The notes under the pieces are model-generated. The model saw only the letters and a program-made list of their open reading frames with translations, was not told the origin of the DNA and did no database searches. This document shows positions 1 to 8,485 of a stretch of 41,635 nt of DNA, in pieces; position 1 is the first letter of the stretch; each line of letters begins with the position of its first letter. The DNA is from Clostridia bacterium (GTDB lineage: Bacteria > Bacillota > Clostridia > Oscillospirales > CAG-272). The stretch spans positions 1 through 41,635 of the forward strand of contig JAFVTH010000029.1 of the NCBI GenBank assembly GCA_017503285.1, read 5' to 3'. A program made the translations under genes and the position numbers.

Positions 1-202
1 ACACAGAATACCAATCACCCGAGTACATACCGTCAATGATTACCTTATCCACCTCATCGGGAAATGAAAAACTAAAATCAAAATAATCCTTCACGCACAT
101 CTTCTGTTGCAATATAGTGCAAAAAATATCGTCTCTTAAAATGAAACGCTTTCTTTGCTTTCTTTTATCCAAATGTGCTTGACTTAATACGATTTTTTTC
201 AT
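1..202 (-). CDS. Hypothetical protein, N-terminal part only (runs off left edge)
   Basis: Reading the reverse strand from an ATG at 202-200, an open frame of 67 codons continues without a stop to the window edge. A ribosome binding site (CTAGGAG) lies about 7 bases upstream and a perfect sigma-A promoter precedes it, so this is probably a real expressed gene. The visible part starts MKKIVLSQAHLDKRKQRKR, is basic at first, then acidic and aromatic. It has no signal peptide or membrane segment. I do not recognise the family. Because the gene sits directly against a truncated gene on the other strand, it may belong to an inserted or rearranged segment. Confidence 0.6.
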   Translation of the reverse strand, partial: MKKIVLSQAHLDKRKQRKRFILRDDIFCTILQQKMCVKDYFDFSFSFPDEVDKVIIDGMYSGDWYSV

Positions 203-240
203 TTTAATTCTCCTAGGACAAACCTATAAATATCGAATTT

Positions 241-269
241 ATTATAGTATATTCTATTTAACTTGTCAA
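241..269 (-). promoter_or_regulatory. Sigma-A promoter for the reverse gene at the left edge
   Basis: On the reverse strand, TTGACA (264-269) and TATAAT (241-246) are separated by exactly 17 bases. This is a full consensus match, about 40 bases upstream of the ATG at 202. Confidence 0.75.
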
Positions 270-371
270 TTGCTTTCAGCCAATATTGTCGATTTAATCA
301 GCGCAGGCAACAACCCAATGGTTGGTATGACTGTTGCAGTTGCTGTTGCTATCGAAGAGGCTTGCAAATAA
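270..371 (+). pseudogene. C-terminal remnant of an unidentified protein
   Basis: The frame ending at TAA 369-371 encodes about 33 protein-like residues, including the stretch NIVDLISAGNNPMVGMT followed by an alanine/valine-rich helix and EEACK. There is no start codon or ribosome binding site in front. The sense-looking part begins exactly where the oppositely oriented promoter (241-269) ends. A rho-independent terminator follows 13 bases after the stop, as expected for the true 3' end of a gene. I read this as the tail of a gene whose 5' part was lost by insertion, deletion or a misassembly. The family is not recognised. Confidence 0.45.
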
Positions 372-383
372 TAATTTGAATAA

Positions 384-413
384 AAACGCCACGGGGTAAT
401 CCTGTGGCGTTTT
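384..413 (+). terminator. Rho-independent terminator after the gene remnant
   Basis: A 10-bp stem (ACGCCACGGG side at 386, partner ending near 410, one G-U pair) with a short loop and flanking A and T runs. It retains the normal 3' context of the truncated gene. Confidence 0.7.
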
Positions 414-493
414 GTCGGTTTAAAATTCAGGCTTGTATCAGATACAGCGTGGTCAGTGCTTCATAAGATGCAAAACAATGATTATAAAAAATG

Positions 494-527
494 AAAAGAG
501 CAGACCCCCTCGGGTCTGTTCTTTTTT
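494..527 (+). terminator. Second rho-independent terminator
   Basis: The stem AAGAGCAGACCC/GGGTCTGTTCTT has a very short loop and is followed by a T run. No gene lies in the 80 bases between it and the previous terminator, so it is a back-up terminator or the end of a very short unannotated transcript. Confidence 0.7.
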
Positions 528-554
528 GTTGTCAGAAACAACATAATCTTAAAA

Positions 555-981
555 TATTCATAAATAGTGAATAATAATGAATATTGCGAAAAAATATTCA
601 TTGTCAAGTCAATAATTTTATTCACGAAACGCAAAAAATCCTTGATTTGTCAATTTCCTAAAGCAGGTTAAAACCGTTACAAAACTAACGAATTTTGTGC
701 AATTTCAACAAACTACTTAGACACTTGTCTTTTATACCAGCTTAAGAAAAAAATGGTTGAAAAGTTTTCTAACCCGTGGAAAACTCGGTGGAAAACGTGC
801 AAAAGTCAAGCAAAATGGGATAGATTTTCAACTTTTCCACACCTTGACCCTGTGGAAAAGTCGAAAACTTACACTCTAATTTTCACATTTGCCGAAAATA
901 ACGGGTGTAGAAAAATAAAAAATTTCAATTTTCCACTTGACATGAATATATGCAAAATACCCATGAATAATTGAGTGAATA
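555..981. repeat. Eight RTGAATA heptamers in both orientations
   Basis: Copies read ATGAATA or GTGAATA. Forward copies are at 567-573, 577-583, 942-948, 963-969 and 975-981. Inverted copies are at 555-561, 595-601 and 619-625. They form two clusters (555-625 and 942-981) that flank the TTTTCCAC cluster. No function is known to me. AT-richness alone may explain some copies. Confidence 0.45.
776..936. other. Cluster of five DnaA-box-like TTTTCCAC sites
   Basis: TTTTCCAC occurs at 833-840 and 929-936, and its complement GTGGAAAA at 776-783, 788-795 and 851-858. Two sites (833-841 and 851-859) read TTTTCCACA in full, one mismatch from the consensus DnaA box TTATCCACA. They form an 11-bp inverted repeat separated by a short spacer. 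Five sites in 161 bases is far more than expected by chance. The cluster could be an origin or a DnaA-titration or regulatory cluster. No dnaA or dnaN gene is visible in the window. Confidence 0.5.
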
Positions 982-1011
982 TTTTGTCGAATTTTAAAAT
1001 TGCACAAAAAA

Positions 1012-1242
1012 TCATCTCGCAAAAATGTATACAAGCCCACCAAATAAATAGATTATGTATGAAAATAGCAGGTATTCAAAAATTAAGTCGATTTGTGGCT
1101 GAATATACATTATCTCATAGCTATCAAGAGGCTGCAGCATTATTCTCATTACTAAAAGGCAAGAGAGAATAATTAGTATGCCAAGCAGCTTTAGAATTAT
1201 TGGCACATGTATTTTTCCATCATCAAAAAATAGCTTTTTCAT
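1012..1242 (-). CDS. Small two-helix membrane protein, unknown function
   Basis: This 76-residue protein starts MKKLFFDDGKIHVP. Two hydrophobic stretches (about residues 11-31 and 53-74) suggest two membrane passes, with a short polar loop between. The chosen ATG (1242) has AAAGGAGAG about 6 bases upstream. A longer frame starting at 1290 would lack such a site. A promoter (TTGAAG-17-TAAAAT) lies at 1262-1290. The forward frame 975-1172 on the other strand has no ribosome binding site and is disfavoured. No family is recognised. Confidence 0.55.
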   Translation of the reverse strand: MKKLFFDDGKIHVPIILKLLGILIILSCLLVMRIMLQPLDSYEIMYIQPQIDLIFEYLLFSYIIYLFGGLVYIFAR

Positions 1243-1261
1243 TTTCTCTCCTTTCATTTCT

Positions 1262-1290
1262 ATTTTAATATATTTCTGCCAGCCCTTCAA
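1262..1290 (-). promoter_or_regulatory. Promoter for the small membrane protein
   Basis: Reverse strand: TTGAAG (1285-1290), 17-base spacer, TAAAAT (1262-1267), followed by a ribosome binding site and ATG at 1242. Confidence 0.5.
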
Positions 1291-1396
1291 CGCAAAATAT
1301 CTTCCAGGTGTGCTATAATTTGCTATTTTACTACATAAAAATATGTTGAAATTGTGAACAAGGGCTGAATAATATAGCTTTTTTAATATGTTACTA

Positions 1397-1425
1397 TTGC
1401 TTTTTTTTAATAAATATAGTATTAT
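1397..1425 (+). promoter_or_regulatory. Promoter of the tilS-ftsH operon
   Basis: TTGCTT (1397-1402), 17-base spacer, TATTAT (1420-1425), about 30 bases before the tilS start. A further extended -10 element (TGCTATAAT, 1311-1319) could be an alternative upstream promoter. Confidence 0.55.
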
Positions 1426-1455
1426 AAAAAGGAAATTAAATTTTTTGGAGATACT

Positions 1456-2769
1456 ATGTCATTAGAGACTAAAATCGAAAAAGCATCAGAGCTTTGCAAG
1501 ATGGACGCGATTTACGAAAGCGTTATTGTAGGCTTTTCCGGTGGAGCTGATTCCTCGGCTTTGGTTCATTATCTTAAAAGCAGGACAAAAAATCTTCTCT
1601 GTGTTCATATAAATCATATGATAAGAGGAGAGGAAGCTATAAGGGATGAGTTCTTTTGCAAAAGCATCTGCAAGCAATATGGCGTTAAATTTGCATCCTT
1701 CCGCGTAGATATTCCATATCTTGCCGAGGAGAGGCATCAGGGCATTGAGCAAACCGCAAGAGAGGAAAGATATCGCATTTTTAAATGCTTACTTTCCCAA
1801 AACCCTGAATATAAATGTATTGCGACTGCTCACAACGCAAACGATGATGCGGAAACCATAGTTTTTAATCTTACCCGTGGCACAGCAACAGGCGTGGCTG
1901 GTATACGCCCTGTTGTGGGCAACATTATGCGTCCTCTTATTCTTGCTACAAGAGAGGAGATTTTGGAGTATTGTGAAAGACATAATATTCAGTATGTTAA
2001 GGACTCCACAAACGAGGATGTTGACTATACAAGAAACTATATAAGACATCACGTTGTTCCGGCACTTGAAAAAATCAATCCTAATTTTATTGAGGCTGCA
2101 TCCCGCCTTGCCCAAACTGCAACCTGGGACAGAGAATATTTCGATAAAATCGTGTCAAAAATCTTTGAGGATAACAAAATTGAGGACAAAATTGACCTTG
2201 ATTTAATAGCAAGCCTTGAAACTCCTATTGCGTCCAGAGTTTTGCAAAGGATGTCGGGAGATAGGCTTGATTATAAGTCAATACAAGCCTGCCTAAGGCT
2301 TCTTTCCGAGGGTGGCGTCGGCAAAAAAATCAACCTGCCACAGGGTATATCCTTCAAGCTTGAAAGGGGCTATGCCCATTTTATTGAAACAAAAAACCTT
2401 GAAAAAAAGGAATTTCGTGTTACAATAAAAGAAGGACTTAATAAAATTAAGGCTGTAAATTACATCATCGGCGTAAATACAGATGAAATCCCTCTTGGCT
2501 ATACCGAGATAGACAGGGTTTCTTTGTCAGCCGAGGCTGTTTCCGGTCAGCTTATTGCCCGTAACAAGGAGGATGGAGATACCATCTACCAGGGTAAAAT
2601 GACCAAGAAGCTAAAAACAATTATGTGCGCAAAGCATATTCCTTCCCACAAGAGGGACAAAATTCCACTTATCTGCGATGATAATGGCGTTTTGTTTGCT
2701 CCAAGGCTTGTTACAAGAGACGGGGTAAAGGGCAAGGATATTACCATAACTGTATACGAAGGGATCTAA
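1456..2769 (+). CDS. tilS: tRNA(Ile)-lysidine synthase
   Basis: TilS attaches lysine to C34 of the AUA-reading tRNA-Ile in the cytosol. This switches the tRNA from methionine to isoleucine identity and makes it read AUA instead of AUG. The N-type ATP pyrophosphatase loop SGGADSSAL sits near residue 26. The HxNHMIRG and AHNANDDAET segments typical of the family follow. The later part (about residues 230-437) fits the substrate-binding and C-terminal TilS domains, so the 437-residue length is complete. GGAG 5 bases upstream supports the ATG at 1456. ftsH starts 3 bases after the stop, so the two form an operon. tilS and ftsH are neighbours in many Bacillota, often with hpt between them, which is missing here. 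Confidence 0.95.
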   Translation: MSLETKIEKASELCKMDAIYESVIVGFSGGADSSALVHYLKSRTKNLLCVHINHMIRGEEAIRDEFFCKSICKQYGVKFASFRVDIPYLAEERHQGIEQTAREERYRIFKCLLSQNPEYKCIATAHNANDDAETIVFNLTRGTATGVAGIRPVVGNIMRPLILATREEILEYCERHNIQYVKDSTNEDVDYTRNYIRHHVVPALEKINPNFIEAASRLAQTATWDREYFDKIVSKIFEDNKIEDKIDLDLIASLETPIASRVLQRMSGDRLDYKSIQACLRLLSEGGVGKKINLPQGISFKLERGYAHFIETKNLEKKEFRVTIKEGLNKIKAVNYIIGVNTDEIPLGYTEIDRVSLSAEAVSGQLIARNKEDGDTIYQGKMTKKLKTIMCAKHIPSHKRDKIPLICDDNGVLFAPRLVTRDGVKGKDITITVYEGI

Positions 2770-2772
2770 AAG

Positions 2773-5007
2773 ATGAAAAAGAAAACCAATGTTTTTGCTA
2801 TTGTGTTTTATGTAGTGCTTATAGCAGTATTTATTTTCACCATAGCAGCCCTCTTTATGAACACCGAAAAGGAAGAGCAAATTGTATATACCGATATGCT
2901 TGACTACTTCGAGGAAAACAAGGTTTATGAGTATGTGTATGACGGAAATACCAACGGTCTTACAATGCTTATTAAAGAGGACAAAAACCAAAACGGAATA
3001 ATCGAGGACCCAACCGAGGACACCAAGGAGGAGGACAAGGAGGTATATAACGTTACCTATTATTTTAAGGATAACGAATACTATATGTTCTTTGGCTTTA
3101 ACCTGGGAACAGAGGGTGACCTTGCTAAGATTGAATCAACCCTTGGTGACAGCTCCAACCTTGCAAAGAAGGAGCATATAACAAGAGAGCAAACTCCTTG
3201 GATCTTGCAAAACCTACCAATGATTATTCTCATTGGCATAGTTCTTGTTATTATGTTCGTTTCCATGCGCCAGCTCGGCGGTGGAAAAATGGGTGGCTTT
3301 GGCAAGTCCAAGGCTAAAAATGCACAGGAAGGCGATATTAAGGTTACCTTTGAGGACGTTGCCGGTGCAGACGAGGAAAAGGAAGAGCTTAAGGAGATTG
3401 TAGAATACCTTAAAAACCCTGCAAAGTTCACACACCTCGGTGCAAAAATTCCACACGGTGTGCTTCTTGTTGGCCCTCCGGGTACAGGTAAAACCTTGCT
3501 TGCAAAGGCTGTTGCCGGTGAGGCTGGTGTGCCATTTTTCTCAATGTCAGGCTCTGACTTTGTAGAAATGTATGTTGGTGTGGGTGCATCTCGTGTTAGA
3601 GATTTGTTTGAAAATGCAAGAAAATCCCCTGCTGCAATCATTTTTATAGATGAAATAGATGCAGTTGGTAGGCAAAGAGGAGCAGGCCTTGGTGGCGGAC
3701 ACGACGAGAGGGAGCAAACTCTTAACCAGCTCCTTGTTGAAATGGACGGCTTTGACGGACATAGTGGCATTATCGTTATGGCTGCAACTAACCGCCCTGA
3801 TATTCTTGACTCCGCGCTTTTAAGACCTGGTCGTTTTGACAGACAGGTTACAATAAATTACCCGGATATGGCAGGCCGTGAGGCTATTTTGAAAGTGCAC
3901 GCAAAGGGTAAGCCATTTGAAGAAAGCGTTGATATGCATAAAATTGCCCAAACAACAGTTGGCTTTACCGGTGCTGACCTTGCAAATCTGCTTAACGAGG
4001 CGGCTTTGCTTGCTGCAAGACGTGGCAAGAGCCTTATCGGCATGGACGAAATTGAGGACTCCTGGGTAAAGGTTTGTGTTGGCGTTCAAAAGAAGAATAA
4101 AATGAACGAAAAGGAAAAGTACAACACGGCAATTCACGAGGCAGGCCACGCGATCGTTGCACACGTTTTGCCACTTGTTGACCCGGTTAGACAAATTTCC
4201 ATTATTCCAAGTGGTAGAGCGCTTGGATATACACTTGTTCCCCCAACAGAGGATAAAAATAGCGAAACAAAGCTGGAGCTTCAGCAGGAAATTGCAATGT
4301 CCTTGGGTGGACGTGTTGCTGAGGAGCTTATCTTTGGTGACTATACAGGCGGTGCCTCGGGTGACATTCAAAACGTAACCAACAAGGCAAGAAAGATGGT
4401 TACCGTTTATGGTATGAGTGAGGTGCTTGGCACAGTTAAATACGGTCAGCATTCCGGTAGCGAGGTGTTCCTTGGCAGAGACTTCGGCGCAACTCCGGAC
4501 TACTCACAGGAAACTGCAGCTCTTATTGATAAGGAAATAAAGAGATTTGTTGACGAGGGCTACCAGCTTGCAAAAGAGGTGCTTAGCGCCAACATTGAAA
4601 AGCTGAAATTCGTTGCTGACTTCTTAGTTAAGCACGAAACCATGGATGACGAGCAGTTTAAGCTTGCTATGCAAGAGGGCGTTACCATGGAGGATGTTGA
4701 AGGCCTTATGACTGAGAAAAAGAGAAGAAGTCAAGAGGAAAACAAGAAAAAGGCAGACAGCGAGGCTGAAAAGCGTCGCCTTGCTTATGAGGAAAGAAAG
4801 CGCCTTGAGAGGGAGCTTGGCTTGCCGGACGACGAGGACCCAATTGAGATTAGCGTTGTAGGCTCAAAGAGAGAAAGAAAGGATGACACACAAAACACAG
4901 TCATCTATATGCCACCGGTTGAAGAACCAAAGGCGGAGCCAAATGATGAGCCAAAGGCTGACCCATCGGAGGAGCCAAAGTCTGATGACGAGGAAAAGCC
5001 GGAATAA
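2773..5007 (+). CDS. ftsH: ATP-dependent zinc metalloprotease FtsH
   Basis: FtsH is a membrane-anchored AAA+ protease that extracts and degrades misfolded membrane proteins and some regulators. A first membrane helix lies at residues 7-28. An extracytoplasmic domain rich in acidic residues follows, and a second helix at about 145-163. The AAA domain shows Walker A GPPGTGKT (about 234), Walker B IIFIDEID and the second region of homology ending RPGRFDR. The zinc site HEAGH is near residue 454. The ribosome binding site lies in the tilS end. At 744 residues it is longer than the usual 600-680. The extra length is a charged C-terminal tail with EEPK/DEPK-type repeats, probably a disordered linker. 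Confidence 0.97.
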   Translation: MKKKTNVFAIVFYVVLIAVFIFTIAALFMNTEKEEQIVYTDMLDYFEENKVYEYVYDGNTNGLTMLIKEDKNQNGIIEDPTEDTKEEDKEVYNVTYYFKDNEYYMFFGFNLGTEGDLAKIESTLGDSSNLAKKEHITREQTPWILQNLPMIILIGIVLVIMFVSMRQLGGGKMGGFGKSKAKNAQEGDIKVTFEDVAGADEEKEELKEIVEYLKNPAKFTHLGAKIPHGVLLVGPPGTGKTLLAKAVAGEAGVPFFSMSGSDFVEMYVGVGASRVRDLFENARKSPAAIIFIDEIDAVGRQRGAGLGGGHDEREQTLNQLLVEMDGFDGHSGIIVMAATNRPDILDSALLRPGRFDRQVTINYPDMAGREAILKVHAKGKPFEESVDMHKIAQTTVGFTGADLANLLNEAALLAARRGKSLIGMDEIEDSWVKVCVGVQKKNKMNEKEKYNTAIHEAGHAIVAHVLPLVDPVRQISIIPSGRALGYTLVPPTEDKNSETKLELQQEIAMSLGGRVAEELIFGDYTGGASGDIQNVTNKARKMVTVYGMSEVLGTVKYGQHSGSEVFLGRDFGATPDYSQETAALIDKEIKRFVDEGYQLAKEVLSANIEKLKFVADFLVKHETMDDEQFKLAMQEGVTMEDVEGLMTEKKRRSQEENKKKADSEAEKRRLAYEERKRLERELGLPDDEDPIEISVVGSKRERKDDTQNTVIYMPPVEEPKAEPNDEPKADPSEEPKSDDEEKPE

Positions 5008-5023
5008 CTAAAAGCACAAAAAT

Positions 5024-5057
5024 AAAGGCTTGCTGAAAAACGCAAGCCTTTTTTATT
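5024..5057 (+). terminator. Terminator of tilS-ftsH
   Basis: Stem AAAGGCTTGC/GCAAGCCTTT with an 8-base A-rich loop and a T-rich tail, 17 bases after the ftsH stop. Confidence 0.85.
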
Positions 5058-5140
5058 TTAGACAGATAAAAAATAATGGTTATTTTGCACAAAAACTCTA
5101 CTTATATATTGGGCAAATAACCAAAATACTAACAAATCTA

Positions 5141-5169
5141 TTGACACGAAATAATAATTATTATATAAT
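5141..5169 (+). promoter_or_regulatory. Consensus promoter of the repeat lipoprotein
   Basis: TTGACA (5141-5146), exactly 17 bases, TATAAT (5164-5169). A full consensus match implies strong expression. An AAGGAGG ribosome binding site follows at 5194-5200. Confidence 0.85.
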
Positions 5170-5205
5170 TGAGTTGTGAAAATAATTGATTTCAAGGAGG
5201 AAATC

Positions 5206-7224
5206 ATGAAAAACAAAATTATAATCGCATTACTTGCACTAACAGCATTGTTAGTAGTATTCGCTTCCTGTGGTGGCGGTTCTTGCGAGCATAACTATGT
5301 TCTTGACGAAACTTCTGTTACAGCTACATGTACACAGGCAGGAACAGGTAAGTATGTTTGTGAATTCTGTCAGGCAGAAGAGGTTAGGGATGTTCCTGCA
5401 ACAAGCCATGATATTGATGAGGAAAATCCAGAGGTTGTAGAGGCTACCTGTCTAGCAGGTGGTTATGCAGAATATTCCTGCAAAAACTGTGACTACACAG
5501 AAAAAAGACACGAGACAAATCCAAATCCTAATGCTCACGTTCCGGTTGAGGATAAGGTTCCGGAAACCTGTTTAACAGACGGATATATTGCTTACAACTG
5601 TGGCGTTTGTGGTAACGAGCTTCCGGGTAGTCAAAAGGTTAACAAGCTTGGTCACACATACGAAAGAGCTGAGGCTGACGGTATTTCTATCACATCTCCA
5701 ACATGTGAAGATAATGGTTCGATTACATATACATGTACTGACCCAACATGCCCAATGCGTGAAAACGGCGAAGCATATTCATTTGTAAAGACAATGCAAG
5801 ACTTTGTTGATGCTGGTGACAATGATACAGCGCTTTCACTTGCAGCTCTTGGACATGACTTTGTAGGTAACATTGCAAACCCTGCAACAGATGTTATCGC
5901 TCCAACATGTACAACAGCCGGTTACACAATCTTTACATGTAAAAACGGCTGTGGCTCCACTCAAAATGGTGCTGAATTGCCGGCTCTCAAGCATGACTTT
6001 GAAAGAGACGTGCCATCTATTACATATGAAGTTACAACTCCTTCCACTTGCTGCGATACAGGTATCGAGACAGCAAGGTGTCAGGATTGTGGCGAGTTCT
6101 CAGAAACACTTACACAAATCGTTCCTGTTGTTGCTCACTTCGGTGGCAAGAACGGTCCAAGCTATATTGAGGTTACATATCACCAAGCTACCTGTGACGC
6201 AGGAAGCTATTGGGATGTAAAGTGTAGCCTTGACCCAGACTGCATTCAAACAAGCACACGTACAGGCGCTGAAACAACTGATTATGTTGAAGCACTTGGA
6301 CATGACTGGATTCTTGATACAGCAGTTTTGACAGCAGATAAGCCAACCTGTAAGACAGAGGGTCACTGGATGTATAAGTGCTCTCGCGAGGCTAAATGTA
6401 ATGTAGAACACAAGAATGAGGAGCAGCTTATTGCTCTTGGTCAAAAGCCAAATGACGGTCACGACGCACCTCTCACAGGCGATGAGGTTAAGCACTCATA
6501 TACAATAGGTGAATATGTTGTTGAGCCAACATGTGTATCTCGCGGTATTTATGCTTGCTCAATTTGTCTAAGACAAGACGTTGTAAGCTATGAGGATGAC
6601 GTTGATTATGATTACCATGATACAAATGACATTGACTACTCCGTAGTAATTCAAGTTATTGATTCAACATGCTACTCTGAGGGCTACACAATATACGGCT
6701 GTGAGCATGATGATGAGTGTCCATATACAGAAAAGGGTAACTACCAGCCAAAGCTTAGCCATACATTTGCACCTGTAACAGAAAATGGTACACTCGTTTG
6801 TACAGATATCAACTGTCAAGAGAGATACATCAATGTTACAACTGTAATTAAGGATGAGCTTGATGAAGACTTCTGTCTCTGTGGCTCTTGTGAGGAAGGC
6901 AACATTACATGTGGCGGTTCTGTTATCGGCACAGGTACAAAGCTTCCGGACGCAGCAACAGCTCTAACAGCTAACGAAAAGTATACAAAGACATTTGATG
7001 CAAACTTCGCAAAGGGTCTTATCGAGCTTAAGGGCGAAGAGGGCACAACATATACAGTAGTTATTAAGAATGGCGAAAACGTTGTTGATACACTCAAGAT
7101 TGACTTGACTGTTGAGGGCGCACTTGTTTACATCGACCTCTATGAGGCTACAAACGTAACAAGCGTTGAAATCACAGCTTCTACAGCAGCAACAGTATCC
7201 TTCTACAAAAACATTACTGAATAA
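5206..7224 (+). CDS. Surface lipoprotein with ten Cys/His repeats
   Basis: The 672-residue protein begins with a lipoprotein signal peptide (hydrophobic residues 5-19, lipobox FASC, lipidated Cys22). The start at 5206 is chosen because AAGGAGG lies 5 bases upstream. The in-frame GTG at 5176 precedes that site and is rejected. The body is about ten modules of 45-70 residues, each with the pattern TC-x5-G-x3-Y-x-C-x2-4-C (less regular in modules 4-9) and most with an H-[DTSN]-[FYW]-like segment in the linker. Each module thus offers three Cys and one His, which could bind a metal or form disulfides. Similar short modules occur singly in Clostridia surface proteins. A beta-rich Cys-free domain of about 90 residues ends the protein. 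It is monocistronic with its own promoter and terminator. Function unknown. Confidence 0.85.
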   Translation: MKNKIIIALLALTALLVVFASCGGGSCEHNYVLDETSVTATCTQAGTGKYVCEFCQAEEVRDVPATSHDIDEENPEVVEATCLAGGYAEYSCKNCDYTEKRHETNPNPNAHVPVEDKVPETCLTDGYIAYNCGVCGNELPGSQKVNKLGHTYERAEADGISITSPTCEDNGSITYTCTDPTCPMRENGEAYSFVKTMQDFVDAGDNDTALSLAALGHDFVGNIANPATDVIAPTCTTAGYTIFTCKNGCGSTQNGAELPALKHDFERDVPSITYEVTTPSTCCDTGIETARCQDCGEFSETLTQIVPVVAHFGGKNGPSYIEVTYHQATCDAGSYWDVKCSLDPDCIQTSTRTGAETTDYVEALGHDWILDTAVLTADKPTCKTEGHWMYKCSREAKCNVEHKNEEQLIALGQKPNDGHDAPLTGDEVKHSYTIGEYVVEPTCVSRGIYACSICLRQDVVSYEDDVDYDYHDTNDIDYSVVIQVIDSTCYSEGYTIYGCEHDDECPYTEKGNYQPKLSHTFAPVTENGTLVCTDINCQERYINVTTVIKDELDEDFCLCGSCEEGNITCGGSVIGTGTKLPDAATALTANEKYTKTFDANFAKGLIELKGEEGTTYTVVIKNGENVVDTLKIDLTVEGALVYIDLYEATNVTSVEITASTAATVSFYKNITE

Positions 7225-7234
7225 TAATTAAAAT

Positions 7235-7267
7235 AAGGAGCAGTCCCTTGGGGCTGTTCCTTTTTTT
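7235..7267 (+). terminator. Terminator of the repeat lipoprotein gene
   Basis: Stem AAGGAGCAGTCCC/GGGCTGTTCCTT (with G-U pairs), 3-base loop and a 7-base T run. Confidence 0.85.
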
Positions 7268-7309
7268 ATTAAAATGCTTTAGCATACTAAAATTTTTTGC
7301 CTATAAATA

Positions 7310-7338
7310 TTGACATGCTTTTTAATTAGTAATATAAT
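7310..7338 (+). promoter_or_regulatory. Consensus promoter of the aromatic amino-acid operon
   Basis: TTGACA (7310-7315), 17-base spacer, TATAAT (7333-7338). The leader to the pheA ATG is only about 35 bases. This leaves no room for a T-box, riboswitch or attenuator, so any feedback must act on the promoter or on the enzymes. Confidence 0.85.
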
Positions 7339-7378
7339 ATAAGGTATAATTAATATAAGCAATTGTTAGGAGCATAAA

Positions 7379-8467
7379 ATGAACGAGCTTGAAATTGCAA
7401 GAAAAATTATTAGTGAATGCGATAAGGAAATTGCTGCACTTTTTGAAAAAAGGATGCAAGCCTCGGAGCTTGTTGCATCTTATAAAAAGGCGCACGGGCT
7501 TTCAATTCTTGACACAGCAAGAGAAAATGAGGTTATTGCTAAAAATAGCCGGCTTATAGAAAACCCACAGATAAGAGAATATTATGTAGAGCTTTTGCGT
7601 GAGATTATGCGCCTTTCCCGTGACTATCAGGGCAGGCTGAATAACGGCATGCGTGTAGCTTATAGTGGTGTTGAGGGCGCATTTGCACATATTGCCTCAA
7701 AGAAAATGTTTCCGGAGGCAACCTTTGTGCCATATCCGGATTTTGCAAGCGCATATAAAGCTACCGAAAATGGCGAATGTGATATTACCGTTTTGCCTAT
7801 TGAAAACAGCTCAGCCGGAGATGTTGGGGACGTTATGGACCTTATGTTCAACGGCACACTTTATGTAAATCAGGTTTTAGACCTTGAAATTAACCATTGC
7901 TTGCTTGCAAACCACGGTGCAAAAATTGAGGATATTAAAACTGTTATCAGCCATCCGCAGGCACTTGCACAATGCTCGGATTATATCCACAATAAGGGAT
8001 TTGAGCAAATCAGCTATAAAAACACAGCCTTGGCTGCCAAGCAGGTTAAGGAGTCCTCAAGGACCGATATAGGTGCTATCGCATCTGACGAAACTGCAAA
8101 AATCTTCGACCTTGAAATTTTGGAGAGCAAGATAAATTCCGAAAGGACAAATACCACTCGCTTCCTTGCTTTTTCAAGGGCACAAAATGTGCCTGATGAA
8201 ACCAGGCGCAAAATGAATCAGCACTTTATGCTTGTTTTCACGGTTAAAAACGAGGCTGGCGCACTTGCAAAAACAATTGATATCATCGGCTCATACGGCT
8301 TTAATATGAGAAATCTGCGCTCCCGCCCAATGAAGGAGCTTTTGTGGAGCTACTACTTCTTTGTAGAGGCTGACGGAAATATAAGTGGCGAAAACGGCAA
8401 GAATATGCTTTTGGAGCTTGCTAAAACCTGCGACAGGCTAAAGCTTGTTGGAATTTATCAATCATAA
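7379..8467 (+). CDS. pheA: Bifunctional chorismate mutase/prephenate dehydratase
   Basis: This enzyme converts chorismate to prephenate and then to phenylpyruvate, the committed branch to phenylalanine. Residues 1-85 are an AroQ-type all-helical chorismate mutase. Residues about 98-275 are the prephenate dehydratase domain, with PIENSSAG and the TTRFLAF segment near 258. Residues about 283-358 are an ACT domain with the GAL segment and an LRSRP version of the ESRP motif, which implies feedback inhibition by phenylalanine. Its 362 residues are usual for a P-protein. TTAGGAG 8 bases upstream supports the ATG. It is the first gene of an eight-gene operon. Confidence 0.95.
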   Translation: MNELEIARKIISECDKEIAALFEKRMQASELVASYKKAHGLSILDTARENEVIAKNSRLIENPQIREYYVELLREIMRLSRDYQGRLNNGMRVAYSGVEGAFAHIASKKMFPEATFVPYPDFASAYKATENGECDITVLPIENSSAGDVGDVMDLMFNGTLYVNQVLDLEINHCLLANHGAKIEDIKTVISHPQALAQCSDYIHNKGFEQISYKNTALAAKQVKESSRTDIGAIASDETAKIFDLEILESKINSERTNTTRFLAFSRAQNVPDETRRKMNQHFMLVFTVKNEAGALAKTIDIIGSYGFNMRNLRSRPMKELLWSYYFFVEADGNISGENGKNMLLELAKTCDRLKLVGIYQS

Positions 8468-8485
8468 TATATAAATAAGGAAAGG

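Larger units (their letters stand above)
528..1011. other. Gene-free AT-rich region with two motif clusters
   Basis: No convincing gene lies here. Open frames at 753-974 and 975-1172 lack ribosome binding sites and encode low-complexity Lys/Asn/Phe-rich peptides. The stretch is strongly AT-rich at 540-640 and holds two repeated motifs, listed separately: RTGAATA heptamers and TTTTCCAC octamers. The combination looks like a protein-binding control or replication-initiation region. Confidence 0.6.

Noticed and set aside
753-974. Open frame of 73 codons on the forward strand
   Set aside because: No ribosome binding site, composition dominated by the repeated GTGGAAAA/TTTTCCAC motif and AT-rich DNA, no protein-like pattern.
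975-1172. Open frame of 65 codons with GTG start
   Set aside because: No ribosome binding site, and it overlaps a reverse-strand frame that has promoter, ribosome binding site and clear membrane helices.
3081-3770. Long reverse frame of 229 codons inside ftsH
   Set aside because: Antisense shadow of the conserved AAA domain; residues are Ser/Pro/Leu-rich as expected from complementing this reading frame.
7339-7378. T-box or attenuator before the aromatic operon
   Set aside because: Only about 35 bases lie between the -10 box and the pheA start, too short for any such leader, and no terminator hairpin is present there.
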